Below are positions 1-5,951 of a stretch of 7,487 bases of DNA, piece by piece; positions within the stretch are counted from its first letter, which is position 1, and the number at the start of each line of letters is the position of its first letter. The position numbers and the translations under genes are program-made. The stretch comes from Bacteroidales bacterium (GTDB lineage: Bacteria > Bacteroidota > Bacteroidia > Bacteroidales > UBA12077): NCBI GenBank assembly GCA_030600865.1, contig JAUVUS010000116.1, positions 1 to 7,487 on the forward strand, written 5' to 3'. The notes under the pieces were generated by a model. It saw nothing but the letters and a program-made list of their open reading frames with translations, searched no databases and was not told the DNA's origin.

Positions 1-1104
1 AAAGCCGGCTTTGAAATTTTTTATGCTAAAACCAATAAGGATATGGGAATTTCACCGCAAAAGTTTCCTTCAAAGTATTATAAAGAACTGGGCAATCTAA
101 AATCCGGTTATGCTTTTGCAACAACATGTTCTGATCAAAGTTTTATAATGGCTAAAATCATGAAGGATGGGCAAGATATTTTTGTAGCCATTTACATCTC
201 AGGGTTTAGTAATTTCTCAATAATTACTCAGGATGTTATAGAGGCTGAGAGCTTTCAGCAAGAAAAAGTAATTGCAACCATCGTACGGGGCAGTCGGGTA
301 ATATGGAATGACAAACTTGGTCACCGGAAATTTTACGTTGCAATTAAAGATGATTCTGAAGACCAGATAAAAATTAAAGAAATTGAAGGCGATGTTCATC
401 ATAGGTTTTGCAGGCCACCCAGTGGTCTTTCATCTAACGAAATAGTTGAAAACTATGTCGAGGCAATTGAAAAAAATGGCGGTAAGGTACTGGAATCCTC
501 AAATTCCAAAGAAAGTATTAAAGCATTTATGAAAGTGGGACATCCATGGCATGATTTGAAAAATTACGAATATGCAATATTTAAAGATAGGGTCTATAAA
601 ACTTTTTTTGGTATGGTACCAACTGAATCAGCAGACCATTATATCATGCTTGCCTTTGGTAATGTTGAATCAAAATTATATTACTCATTGGTGATTGTAA
701 AAACAATACCTATGCAGAAAGGATTAGTATCGGTTGATAATCTTGCAGATGTTATAACAAAAACAGGCCATATTGCCATTTATGATATTCTTTTTGATAC
801 AGGTAAATCTGAAATAAAAGATGAATCTGCCGATGCATTAAAAAATATAGCTGAATACCTAAATGCAAATGCAGATAAGCAATATTTTGTTGTTGGGCAT
901 ACCGATAATATTGGCGATTTTGAAGCGAACATAAATCTTTCAACAGAAAGAGCAAAGGCTGTGGTTAATGCTTTAATTATAGATACTGGTGTTAAAGCAG
1001 AACAATTAATACCATACGGTGTTGGCCCGCTTGCTCCTGTTGCAAGTAACACTACCGACAAAGGAAAAGCAAAAAACAGACGCGTTGAAATAGTGGAACA
1101 ATAA
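1..1104 (+). CDS. OmpA-family envelope protein, 5'-truncated by the window edge
   Basis: The frame is open from base 1, so the true start lies upstream. The ATG at 43 is only the first in-frame Met and follows 14 more coding codons. Numbering from that Met (353 residues), the last ~110 residues (from about 243) form an OmpA C-terminal peptidoglycan-binding domain. It has the opening YDILFDTGKSEI strand, the VVGHTDNIG motif with D288, and NLSTERAKAV with R303. That Asp/Arg pair, 15 residues apart, is the known diaminopimelate-binding pair of the family. The ~240 residues before it contain two similar-looking alpha/beta segments and resemble the DUF4892-type region found with OmpA domains, but that match is from memory and tentative. 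The likely role is tethering the outer membrane or a periplasmic complex to peptidoglycan. The signal peptide would lie outside the window. A terminator follows at 1130-1165, so the unit ends here. Confidence 0.85.
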   Translation, partial: KAGFEIFYAKTNKDMGISPQKFPSKYYKELGNLKSGYAFATTCSDQSFIMAKIMKDGQDIFVAIYISGFSNFSIITQDVIEAESFQQEKVIATIVRGSRVIWNDKLGHRKFYVAIKDDSEDQIKIKEIEGDVHHRFCRPPSGLSSNEIVENYVEAIEKNGGKVLESSNSKESIKAFMKVGHPWHDLKNYEYAIFKDRVYKTFFGMVPTESADHYIMLAFGNVESKLYYSLVIVKTIPMQKGLVSVDNLADVITKTGHIAIYDILFDTGKSEIKDESADALKNIAEYLNANADKQYFVVGHTDNIGDFEANINLSTERAKAVVNALIIDTGVKAEQLIPYGVGPLAPVASNTTDKGKAKNRRVEIVEQ

Positions 1105-1129
1105 ATATACTACTACTGACAACATAACT

Positions 1130-1165
1130 AAACCACTAGGGATTGAAAATTCATAGTGGTTTTTT
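1130..1165 (+). terminator. Rho-independent terminator after the OmpA-family gene
   Basis: A perfect 9-bp inverted repeat, AAACCACTA (1130-1138) and TAGTGGTTT (1154-1162), encloses a 15-nt loop that can itself pair TGAA with TTCA. The right arm runs into six consecutive T (1160-1165). It lies 25 nt after the stop codon at 1104. The opposite strand has no comparable T tract, so it should act mainly on rightward transcripts, although it sits between two convergent genes. Confidence 0.8.
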
Positions 1166-1182
1166 AATATAAAAACAAATTA

Positions 1183-1653
1183 CTATTTTTTGTTTATTTG
1201 TTGCCGTACAAGTTTTCTTGAAAGCTTATCAACTTCGCGGTTATAATTTGGCGTATCTGAGGCTTTTTGATGCGCCTTAACTTTAATAAATTCAATATTT
1301 GTACAATCTATTAAATGAATAAGTTTTTTGATTAAATCAGCGTTTTGCAAGCTATTTCCGCCTTTAGTAATAAAATTTTTAGAAAGTAATTTCTCAGTTC
1401 TAAAAGGAATTCGCTCAACATACTGACTATCTGTGTATATCCTTATTAATTTAAATTCCTGAATTTCCTTCAATACATATTCAATTGATTTTATTACAGC
1501 AGTTAATTCCATTCTATTGTGTGTTGTTTCTGTTTCATTACCTTGCAAAACAACTTTTTTGTTTTCATTAAAAATTAAAGCTGCCCACCCTCCTATTTTA
1601 TATTGTGGATTGCAGCTTCCGTCGGTATATATATCAATGATTTGCTTATTCAA
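1183..1653 (-). CDS. rnhA: Ribonuclease HI
   Basis: This 156-residue protein has the usual length and full active site of bacterial RNase HI, which cuts the RNA strand of RNA:DNA hybrids (R-loops, primers). Visible landmarks are YTDGSC near the N terminus (D11), HNRMELTAVI (E49), IYTDSQYV (D75), KVKAHQ (H128), and NREVDKLSR (D142, the fourth carboxylate). These correspond to the D/E/D/D metal site plus the flexible His. The start codon is TTG at 1653. The codon immediately upstream in frame is TAA and there is no ATG before the first beta strand, so TTG is the only credible start. No Shine-Dalgarno sequence is visible. It lies 57 bp downstream of the glycan-binding-domain gene on the same strand, without a clear terminator between, so some read-through is possible. 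It converges with the OmpA-family gene. Confidence 0.93.
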   Translation of the reverse strand: MNKQIIDIYTDGSCNPQYKIGGWAALIFNENKKVVLQGNETETTHNRMELTAVIKSIEYVLKEIQEFKLIRIYTDSQYVERIPFRTEKLLSKNFITKGGNSLQNADLIKKLIHLIDCTNIEFIKVKAHQKASDTPNYNREVDKLSRKLVRQQINKK

Positions 1654-1710
1654 TTAAACTTATATTTTAACGTACTTTTAACTTGATATGCAAATTGAGA
1701 AATCGTAAAA

Positions 1711-2895
1711 TTACTCTCGTATCAATTCCCAAATATCTTCCAGTTTAATAAGTCCATCCTTAGTTTTAATGTATGTCTTTTCATTTTGCTCTACAAATCC
1801 ATACAATTCATAATAATTATTCCACAGGACTTTGTCTACTTCTTTTCGTAGCCTAACATTATACAAAAAAGAATTTTTTTTATTACTAAAATAAACATTT
1901 ATTTGCACCCATTCTTTATCAGGACTCACATCGCTAATCTTCATATGCCGAATCTGATGCCCGCTTGCAATAATTCTTTCATCTTCAATATCATTAGGAC
2001 CGACCAGAAAAATATTTTCCTGTTTTGTTGTAGAAAAATATATATCACCATTTTCCTTGAATACTCTGATAATCCTCTCATTTGTGGAAATTTCATATTC
2101 TTTCAATATTTCCTTTCTTTCTCTACTGAACCAAATATCAGAAATGCAAGTATCATCCCACTTACTTCCTTTATATACATCCATGATCTCCAGTTTTAAG
2201 ATATAACCGCGATAATGTTCATGTTCTACAAATTTATCCACTCTTTCCTTAAATTTATTTTCAAAATCGGCATCTCCGGTACTTTTTATGGATTTTACCT
2301 TTTCTATATCAAAAGACAGCTCAAAAACCTGGGTTCCCATTTTATCTTTTAAATGAAGAATTATTGAATCAGGATATTGCAAACACTGAAGGCTTCTTCC
2401 TAGTTCTGTCACATCTCCAGGTAAATAATAAGCCACATAAAGGCTTAATTTCAGCGTTTTAGGCCGATTATTTTTATAATACAAAGATTCCGTTTTCTGG
2501 TATCCATTGTTTATATGAATCTTTTCCGGAAGGGTGTTTTCCTGTCCAATCAATACATATTCTCCAATACCTTCTCCTCCTACGCCTTCTGCCCAGGCGG
2601 TGGTCACATTCTTATCCAAGAGCTGGTAAGCACTATATGCGCCTATGTCACCCCATTCCTCTAAGTTGAGATCTTCTATTTCAGAACTTCCATAAAATCC
2701 ACCTTCTCCATCATACAAAAACAATCTTTCCCACTTTGCATTTTTGCTTATATCGAGCTCGCTATAGTAAGGTCGTTCTAATTCTTGGATTGGCAAAACT
2801 GGACGATCGAATTTCTCAAGCGCCAAAATCACCGTAGTTATTCCGGCCAGTAATATTACGGCCATACACATTGTTTTTGAAATTAAATATCTCAT
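1711..2895 (-). CDS. Exported protein with NADase-type glycan-binding domain
   Basis: This is a 394-residue protein. Residues about 9-26 form a hydrophobic segment after MRYLISK, consistent with an uncleaved anchor or a signal peptide. Residues about 75-256 carry the hallmarks of the discoidin-like NADase-type glycan-binding domain: NVTTAWAEGVGGEGIGEY (96-113), INNGYQKTESLYYKNNRPK (128-146), and the closing LEIMDVYKGSKWDDTCISDI segment (235-254). The roughly 130 residues after that are beta-rich with no family I recognise. No NADase or other catalytic domain is visible, so surface carbohydrate binding is an inference. The ATG at 2895 is fixed by a perfect AGGAGG seven nucleotides upstream. 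That ribosome binding site and the sigma70-like promoter before it differ from every other gene here and recall Firmicutes, suggesting acquisition by transfer. The gene appears to be its own transcription unit. Confidence 0.75.
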   Translation of the reverse strand: MRYLISKTMCMAVILLAGITTVILALEKFDRPVLPIQELERPYYSELDISKNAKWERLFLYDGEGGFYGSSEIEDLNLEEWGDIGAYSAYQLLDKNVTTAWAEGVGGEGIGEYVLIGQENTLPEKIHINNGYQKTESLYYKNNRPKTLKLSLYVAYYLPGDVTELGRSLQCLQYPDSIILHLKDKMGTQVFELSFDIEKVKSIKSTGDADFENKFKERVDKFVEHEHYRGYILKLEIMDVYKGSKWDDTCISDIWFSRERKEILKEYEISTNERIIRVFKENGDIYFSTTKQENIFLVGPNDIEDERIIASGHQIRHMKISDVSPDKEWVQINVYFSNKKNSFLYNVRLRKEVDKVLWNNYYELYGFVEQNEKTYIKTKDGLIKLEDIWELIRE

Positions 2896-2902
2896 GAAAT
2901 AT

Positions 2903-2908
2903 CCTCCT
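2903..2908 (-). promoter_or_regulatory. Consensus Shine-Dalgarno site AGGAGG
   Basis: Read on the minus strand, AGGAGG is followed by the 7-nt spacer ATATTTC and then the ATG at 2895. This is a textbook-strength site that decides the start of the glycan-binding-domain gene. No other gene in the window has a full AGGAGG. The nearest are AGGG before the 3223 gene and AAGG before the GTG at 5317. Confidence 0.85.
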
Positions 2909-2910
2909 AT

Positions 2911-2924
2911 GTTTTCTTGAAAAC
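2911..2924. promoter_or_regulatory. Operator-like palindrome GTTTTCTTGAAAAC
   Basis: A perfect 6-bp dyad (GTTTTC, 2-nt centre TT, GAAAAC) lies between the predicted -10 box and the ribosome binding site of the leftward glycan-binding-domain gene. It is about where the transcript should begin. The position and symmetry suit a repressor operator, but no regulator in this window can be tied to it. Confidence 0.35.
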
Positions 2925-2933
2925 AAACGTATT

Positions 2934-2961
2934 ATTCTACCACCAATAGTGGCTATTTCAA
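2934..2961 (-). promoter_or_regulatory. Sigma70-like promoter for the glycan-binding-domain gene
   Basis: On the minus strand, TTGAAA (2956-2961) and TAGAAT (2934-2939) are separated by 16 bp. They resemble TTGACA and TATAAT, with one mismatch each. The predicted start is near 2927, giving a short leader that contains the palindrome and the AGGAGG site. A small dyad, CCAC-CAATA-GTGG (2940-2952), falls in the spacer. This promoter type is not the Bacteroidota housekeeping type, in line with a foreign origin. Confidence 0.5.
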
Positions 2962-3222
2962 CAAATATACAATATATTATACGGGAAATAAAATAGTATA
3001 TATTCGCAACAATTCTAATCTTAAACCCTTACCTATGTGGTAATCATAATATATAACAACAAAGGATTAAACTTCAGAGATATCCCTTCGCTTAATTCAC
3101 GAAGTGCTCAACGAAACTAATAATTCAGATTTAAGGTTTAATATTCTCAAAATAATATATTTGTATTGTTCTATTACTAATTGATTGAAAGTAGTACTTT
3201 TATGAAAACATATAGGGATTAA
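2962..3222. other. AT-rich intergenic region between divergent genes
   Basis: No open reading frame of credible length is present on either strand. The left end borders the leftward promoter and the right end carries candidate promoters for the rightward flavoprotein gene. A small inverted repeat, CTTCG (3086-3090) and CGAAG (3100-3104) with a 9-nt loop, stands out in a slightly more GC-rich patch at about 3080-3120. It has no T tract and no clear role. The rest is plain AT-rich DNA. Confidence 0.6.
3156..3163 (+). promoter_or_regulatory. Candidate Bacteroidota -7 element (TATATTTG)
   Basis: TATATTTG is an exact match to the Bacteroidota -7 consensus TAnnTTTG and lies 59 nt before the flavoprotein start at 3223. 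No good TTTG is found at the expected upstream distance; only GTTTA at about 3136-3140 is nearby. The element therefore rests on the -7 box alone. A second, weaker possibility is TACTTTTA at 3195-3202. Confidence 0.35.
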
Positions 3223-4521
3223 ATGTTAAAATACGATACGATTATTGTTGGTGGTGGTGCAGCGGGTTTAATGGCTGCAGGCCAATCGGCCGAATTAGGT
3301 GCAAAAGTGCTTGTTTTAGAACGGATGAATCGTCCCGGCAGGAAATTAGGTATTACTGGAAAAGGTCGGTGTAATATAACTAATACAGCACCATTAGCTG
3401 AATTTATAAGGCAGGTACAACCTAATGGCAGATTTCTCCGTTCATCATTTTCTAATTTCTTTTCAGATGAATTGATTCAGTTCTTTAATAATATCGGAGT
3501 AAAAACGGTTATTGAGCGAGGTGGCAGAGTTTTTCCTGAGGGCGGAAAAGCTGTAGAGTTAGTAAAATCAATGACAAACTGGTGTAAAAACAGAGGTGTA
3601 AGTATAAAAACTAATTTTAGAGTTAATAGTTTAATAACAAAAGATGATTGTGTGGTTGGTGTTAGCGGTATATTTGAAGAAAAGGGTAAAAAAGAAGATA
3701 TATCATTTTTAGCAAATAAAGTAATTATTGCAACAGGTGGAGTCTCCTATCCTGCCACCGGTTCAACGGGTGATGGCTATAAGCTGGCAAAATCGGTGGG
3801 ACATAAAATAAATCCGGTGTGGCCATCATTAGTGCCTCTTGAAACAGAAGGGACAGTAGCAAAACGATTAAGTGGATTAGAATTAAGAAATATAAAAGGA
3901 GCTGTTTGGATTGATGGTAAAAAAGCTGGTGAAGATTTTGGCGAATTGAGTTTTACTGATTTTGGAATTACCGGTCCTATTGTACTTTCATTAAGCAGGT
4001 TAATTGTTCCGGCACTAAAAGAAAACCTGTCTGCCCTGCCTGACCGGCAGGCAGGCGACAGGCAAGATAAAGATATTATTTTTAGTATAGACCTGAAATC
4101 AGCATTAGATGATAAGAAGCTTGATAATAGACTTTTACGCGACTTTAATGAAAAGGGGAAAGAAACTTTCAGAAATTTATTAAGTGGATTATTACCCAGA
4201 GTATTGATTCCTGTTTGCATTCAAAGTACAAAAATAGACTCCGATAAATTAGGACATCAGATTACATCAAACGAAAGAAAAGAACTAAAGAAATGGCTTA
4301 AAAACTTCAATTTTAAAGTAACAGGTCATAGACCATTCAAAGAAGCCATTATTACTGTTGGTGGTATTGATACCAATGAAGTAAATCAAAAAACAATGGA
4401 GTCAAAACTTATGAAAGGTTTATATTTTGCCGGTGAAATACTCGACTTAGATGCTCCAACGGGAGGATATAATTTACAAATAGCTTTTTCCACAGCATGG
4501 ACTGCTGCTCAAAATAAATAG
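3223..4521 (+). CDS. BaiN/HI0933-family FAD-dependent oxidoreductase
   Basis: This 432-residue flavoprotein belongs to the HI0933/YhiN/BaiN family of NAD(P)/FAD-dependent oxidoreductases. Its N-terminal Rossmann fold has IIVGGGAAGLMAAG (GGGAAG at 10-15) with the ribose-binding E33. Family signatures follow: ITGKGRCNITN (44-54), ATGGVSYPATGSTGDGY (170-186), FTDFGITGPIVLSLSR (244-259), TVGGIDTNEV (378-387), and the C-terminal FAD contact YFAGEILDLDAPTGGYNLQ (401-419). It is complete at both ends. The physiological substrate of most members is unknown. BaiN acts in bile-acid reduction in clostridia, but sequence alone does not support that activity here. Residues about 269-280 (LSALPDRQAGDR) come from a palindromic DNA repeat in a loop between conserved blocks. 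A weak AGGG lies five nucleotides before the ATG. The next gene, msrA, converges on it. Confidence 0.9.
   Translation: MLKYDTIIVGGGAAGLMAAGQSAELGAKVLVLERMNRPGRKLGITGKGRCNITNTAPLAEFIRQVQPNGRFLRSSFSNFFSDELIQFFNNIGVKTVIERGGRVFPEGGKAVELVKSMTNWCKNRGVSIKTNFRVNSLITKDDCVVGVSGIFEEKGKKEDISFLANKVIIATGGVSYPATGSTGDGYKLAKSVGHKINPVWPSLVPLETEGTVAKRLSGLELRNIKGAVWIDGKKAGEDFGELSFTDFGITGPIVLSLSRLIVPALKENLSALPDRQAGDRQDKDIIFSIDLKSALDDKKLDNRLLRDFNEKGKETFRNLLSGLLPRVLIPVCIQSTKIDSDKLGHQITSNERKELKKWLKNFNFKVTGHRPFKEAIITVGGIDTNEVNQKTMESKLMKGLYFAGEILDLDAPTGGYNLQIAFSTAWTAAQNK
4026..4062. repeat. GC-rich palindromic repeat inside the flavoprotein gene
   Basis: The core at 4035-4055 is CCTGCCTG, an extra A, then CCGGCAGGCAGG. 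This is the 20-bp intergenic palindrome at 4539-4558 plus one inserted A. Outer arms CCTGTC (4026-4031) and GACAGG (4057-4062) extend the hairpin, with a TGC/C asymmetry between outer and inner stems. Its GC content contrasts sharply with the AT-rich coding sequence on both sides. It is translated in frame as about twelve residues, LSALPDRQAGDR, in a variable loop of the enzyme. Confidence 0.8.
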
Positions 4522-4524
4522 CGG

Positions 4525-4600
4525 TATATAGTGTACGGCCTGCCTGCCGGCAGGCAGGTTTATGGCATACGGTTTATGGTATACGGTTTATGGCATACGG
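4525..4600. repeat. 14-bp tandem repeat array interrupted by a palindrome
   Basis: Three abutting 14-bp units lie at 4559-4572, 4573-4586 and 4587-4600: TTTATGGCATACGG, TTTATGGTATACGG and TTTATGGCATACGG. They differ at only one base. A more diverged unit, TATATAGTGTACGG (4525-4538, 11 of 14 matches to the middle unit), precedes the palindrome at 4539-4558. Removing the 20-bp palindrome would leave a four-unit array in register. The array fills most of the gap between the convergent flavoprotein and msrA genes. Confidence 0.8.
4539..4558. repeat. Perfect 20-bp palindrome CCTGCCTGCCGGCAGGCAGG
   Basis: The sequence equals its own reverse complement and is by far the most GC-rich stretch of this intergenic gap. 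As RNA it could form an 8-bp stem with a 4-nt loop. It lies 17 nt after the flavoprotein stop and is followed by only TTT, so it might weakly assist termination, but it lacks a proper T tract. A near-identical copy lies inside the upstream gene at 4035-4055, which marks it as a dispersed repeat rather than a dedicated terminator. Confidence 0.85.
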
Positions 4601-4625
4601 TGAATAATTTATAATAAACCATTCA

Positions 4626-5234
4626 CTATTTCAGTTTATCCTTAAAAACCTTCTTGAATTTTTCAATTTTTGGGGTAATAATAAACGAACAATACGATTG
4701 TGATTTATTGTTATTATAATAATCCTGATGATAATCTTCTGCTTTGTAAAAAGTACTATAATCAGATATTTCAGTAACTATTGGGTTATTATATATTCCG
4801 GCCTTATCCAGTTTCTTTTTGAATCCTTCTGCCAATTCTTTTTGTTCGTTATTATGATAAAATATTACAGATCGGTATTGTGTTCCAACATCTGCTCCCT
4901 GCCTGTTTAATGTAGTTGGATCGTGTGTTTGCCAAAATACTTCAAGTAATTCTTTATATGTAATTATTTCCGGATCGAAAGTAATTTGTATAACTTCTGC
5001 ATGACCTGTTTCTCCGGTACAGATTTCCTTATAAGTAGGTTTTTTTACTGTTCCCCCGGAATAACCGGATATAGCAGATTCTACGCCTTTTAATTGTTCA
5101 AAAATTGCTTCTGTACACCAAAAACATCCTGTTCCAAATGTTGCAAGTTCCATATTTCTATTGTTTTGTGCTTTAAGTGCTTGATTTATAAAAATCATTA
5201 AAAATATACTCAATATGTACTTAATTAACTTCAT
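4626..5234 (-). CDS. msrA: Peptide-methionine (S)-S-oxide reductase, exported
   Basis: This 202-residue protein is MsrA, which reduces the S epimer of methionine sulfoxide in oxidised proteins. Residues 1-23 (MKLIKYILSIFLMIFINQALKAQ) form a signal peptide with a likely cleavage after LKA, so the enzyme should act outside the cytoplasm. The core starts near M28 with ATFGTGCFWC, where C37 is the catalytic Cys; it continues with SGYSGG, the GETGHAE motif (74-80), FWQTHDPTTLNRQGADVGTQYRS (100-122) and YHQDYY (168-173). C182 in the SYC motif near the C terminus is the probable resolving Cys. GCFWC replaces the common GCFWG, adding a third cysteine (C40) close to the active site. No fused MsrB domain is present. 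The ATG at 5234 gives the signal peptide; M28 would give a cytoplasmic form. It is transcribed divergently from the HEAT-like gene, with a 91-bp gap. Confidence 0.93.
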   Translation of the reverse strand: MKLIKYILSIFLMIFINQALKAQNNRNMELATFGTGCFWCTEAIFEQLKGVESAISGYSGGTVKKPTYKEICTGETGHAEVIQITFDPEIITYKELLEVFWQTHDPTTLNRQGADVGTQYRSVIFYHNNEQKELAEGFKKKLDKAGIYNNPIVTEISDYSTFYKAEDYHQDYYNNNKSQSYCSFIITPKIEKFKKVFKDKLK

Positions 5235-5289
5235 GTTATTTTTTATTTATAAACACACACAGAATAATAATGTTTACTTAATAGTTTTG

Positions 5290-5297
5290 TACTTTTA
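5290..5297 (+). promoter_or_regulatory. Weak candidate promoter element (TACTTTTA)
   Basis: TACTTTTA matches TAnnTTTG except for the last base. It lies inside GTACTTTTATGA (5289-5300), a 12-mer that also occurs at 3194-3205 just before the flavoprotein gene. No matching TTTG is seen at the expected distance upstream. A shorter version, GTACTTTTA, also occurs at 1672-1680 where no rightward gene follows, so this is only suggestive. Confidence 0.2.
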
Positions 5298-5325
5298 TGA
5301 TTGTAACAAGGCATAAGTGAATTAT

Positions 5326-5856
5326 ATGAACTTCAGAGAACAATTATTAGCAGAGCTTTCTAAAAGAAATACAGATTATATTGCATCGCTTATTGACAGG
5401 GATGAAAAACTTTTCCTTGAAATGTTTGAATTGATTTTAACTAACGAGGAATATATTTCAGGTCGTGCTGCGTGGGTTATAGAAACTATTTGGTTAAAAT
5501 ATCCCGAAATGATCAATCCATATATTAACGACATTATAGATTTCTTACCTAAATCAAAATATGATAATCAAAAAAGGCATTTTTTAAAAATTATGTCTAC
5601 ACGAGATTTACAAGAATTAGATGAAGATCATTTGGGAATTCTAATTGACCGATGCTTTACCTGGCTCGAAGATCCTGTATATCCCACAGCAGTAAAAATG
5701 TTTTCAATGCAGATTATATATAATTATGTTGAAATTGAGCCAGCTTTAGCTCCTGAATTAATTGCTATTATCGAAAATCAATTTGAGGATAGTACTCCCG
5801 GGTTTAAAAATCGTGGTGAAAAGCTGCTAAAGAAATTGTATCGATTGGTTGATTAA
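5326..5856 (+). CDS. Small all-helical HEAT-like protein, function unknown
   Basis: This is a soluble protein of 176 residues beginning MNFREQLLAEL. It has no signal peptide and no membrane segment. The sequence reads as successive amphipathic helices with acidic loops, for example ISGRAAWVIETIWLKYPEMI, HFLKIMSTRDL, TAVKMFSMQIIYNYVEIEP and RGEKLLKKLYRLVD. The paired-helix pattern and the RAAWVIE and AVKMFSMQI blocks resemble HEAT or armadillo-type solenoid repeats, suggesting a protein-binding role, but no specific family is recognised. An alternative GTG start at 5317 directly follows an in-frame TAA and has AAGG five nucleotides before it. It would add three residues (MNY). The ATG is preferred as the commoner codon. 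The gene stands alone, divergent from msrA and ~200 bp before the repressor gene. Confidence 0.75.
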   Translation: MNFREQLLAELSKRNTDYIASLIDRDEKLFLEMFELILTNEEYISGRAAWVIETIWLKYPEMINPYINDIIDFLPKSKYDNQKRHFLKIMSTRDLQELDEDHLGILIDRCFTWLEDPVYPTAVKMFSMQIIYNYVEIEPALAPELIAIIENQFEDSTPGFKNRGEKLLKKLYRLVD

Positions 5857-5951
5857 ATACTGGAAATGAATTTTTTTATAAAGTCTACTTAATAAAAAAG
5901 AATTTCAAAATCCCCTATTGATAGTCATTTAACAATATTTAACTTTTGAAA

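Noticed and set aside
780..1061. Leftward open frames within the OmpA domain region
   Set aside because: They are antisense to a conserved domain and lack any domain signature or start signal.
1672..1680. GTACTTTTA as a promoter in the gap before the RNase HI gene
   Set aside because: It is on the plus strand, where no rightward gene follows, so it counts against treating this short motif alone as a promoter.
1903..2199. Rightward 98-codon open frame inside the glycan-binding-domain gene
   Set aside because: It is antisense to a supported gene and shows no family features.
3777..4220. Leftward open frame of 147 codons inside the flavoprotein gene
   Set aside because: It lies wholly antisense to a well-conserved enzyme, has no recognisable domain, and is a by-product of the coding frame opposite.
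4525..4600. Possible CRISPR array
   Set aside because: The 14-bp units abut directly with no unique spacers, so this is a tandem repeat and not a CRISPR array.
4600..4626. Inverted repeat GTGAAT (4600-4605) and ATTCAC (4621-4626) as a terminator between convergent genes
   Set aside because: Only six pairs with a 15-nt AT-rich loop and no T tract on either strand; too weak to call.
5872..5899. TTTTTTAT / ATAAAAAA inverted repeat after the HEAT-like gene
   Set aside because: The stem is entirely A-T, with a 12-nt loop and no separate T tract. Such pairings are common by chance in this AT-rich DNA.
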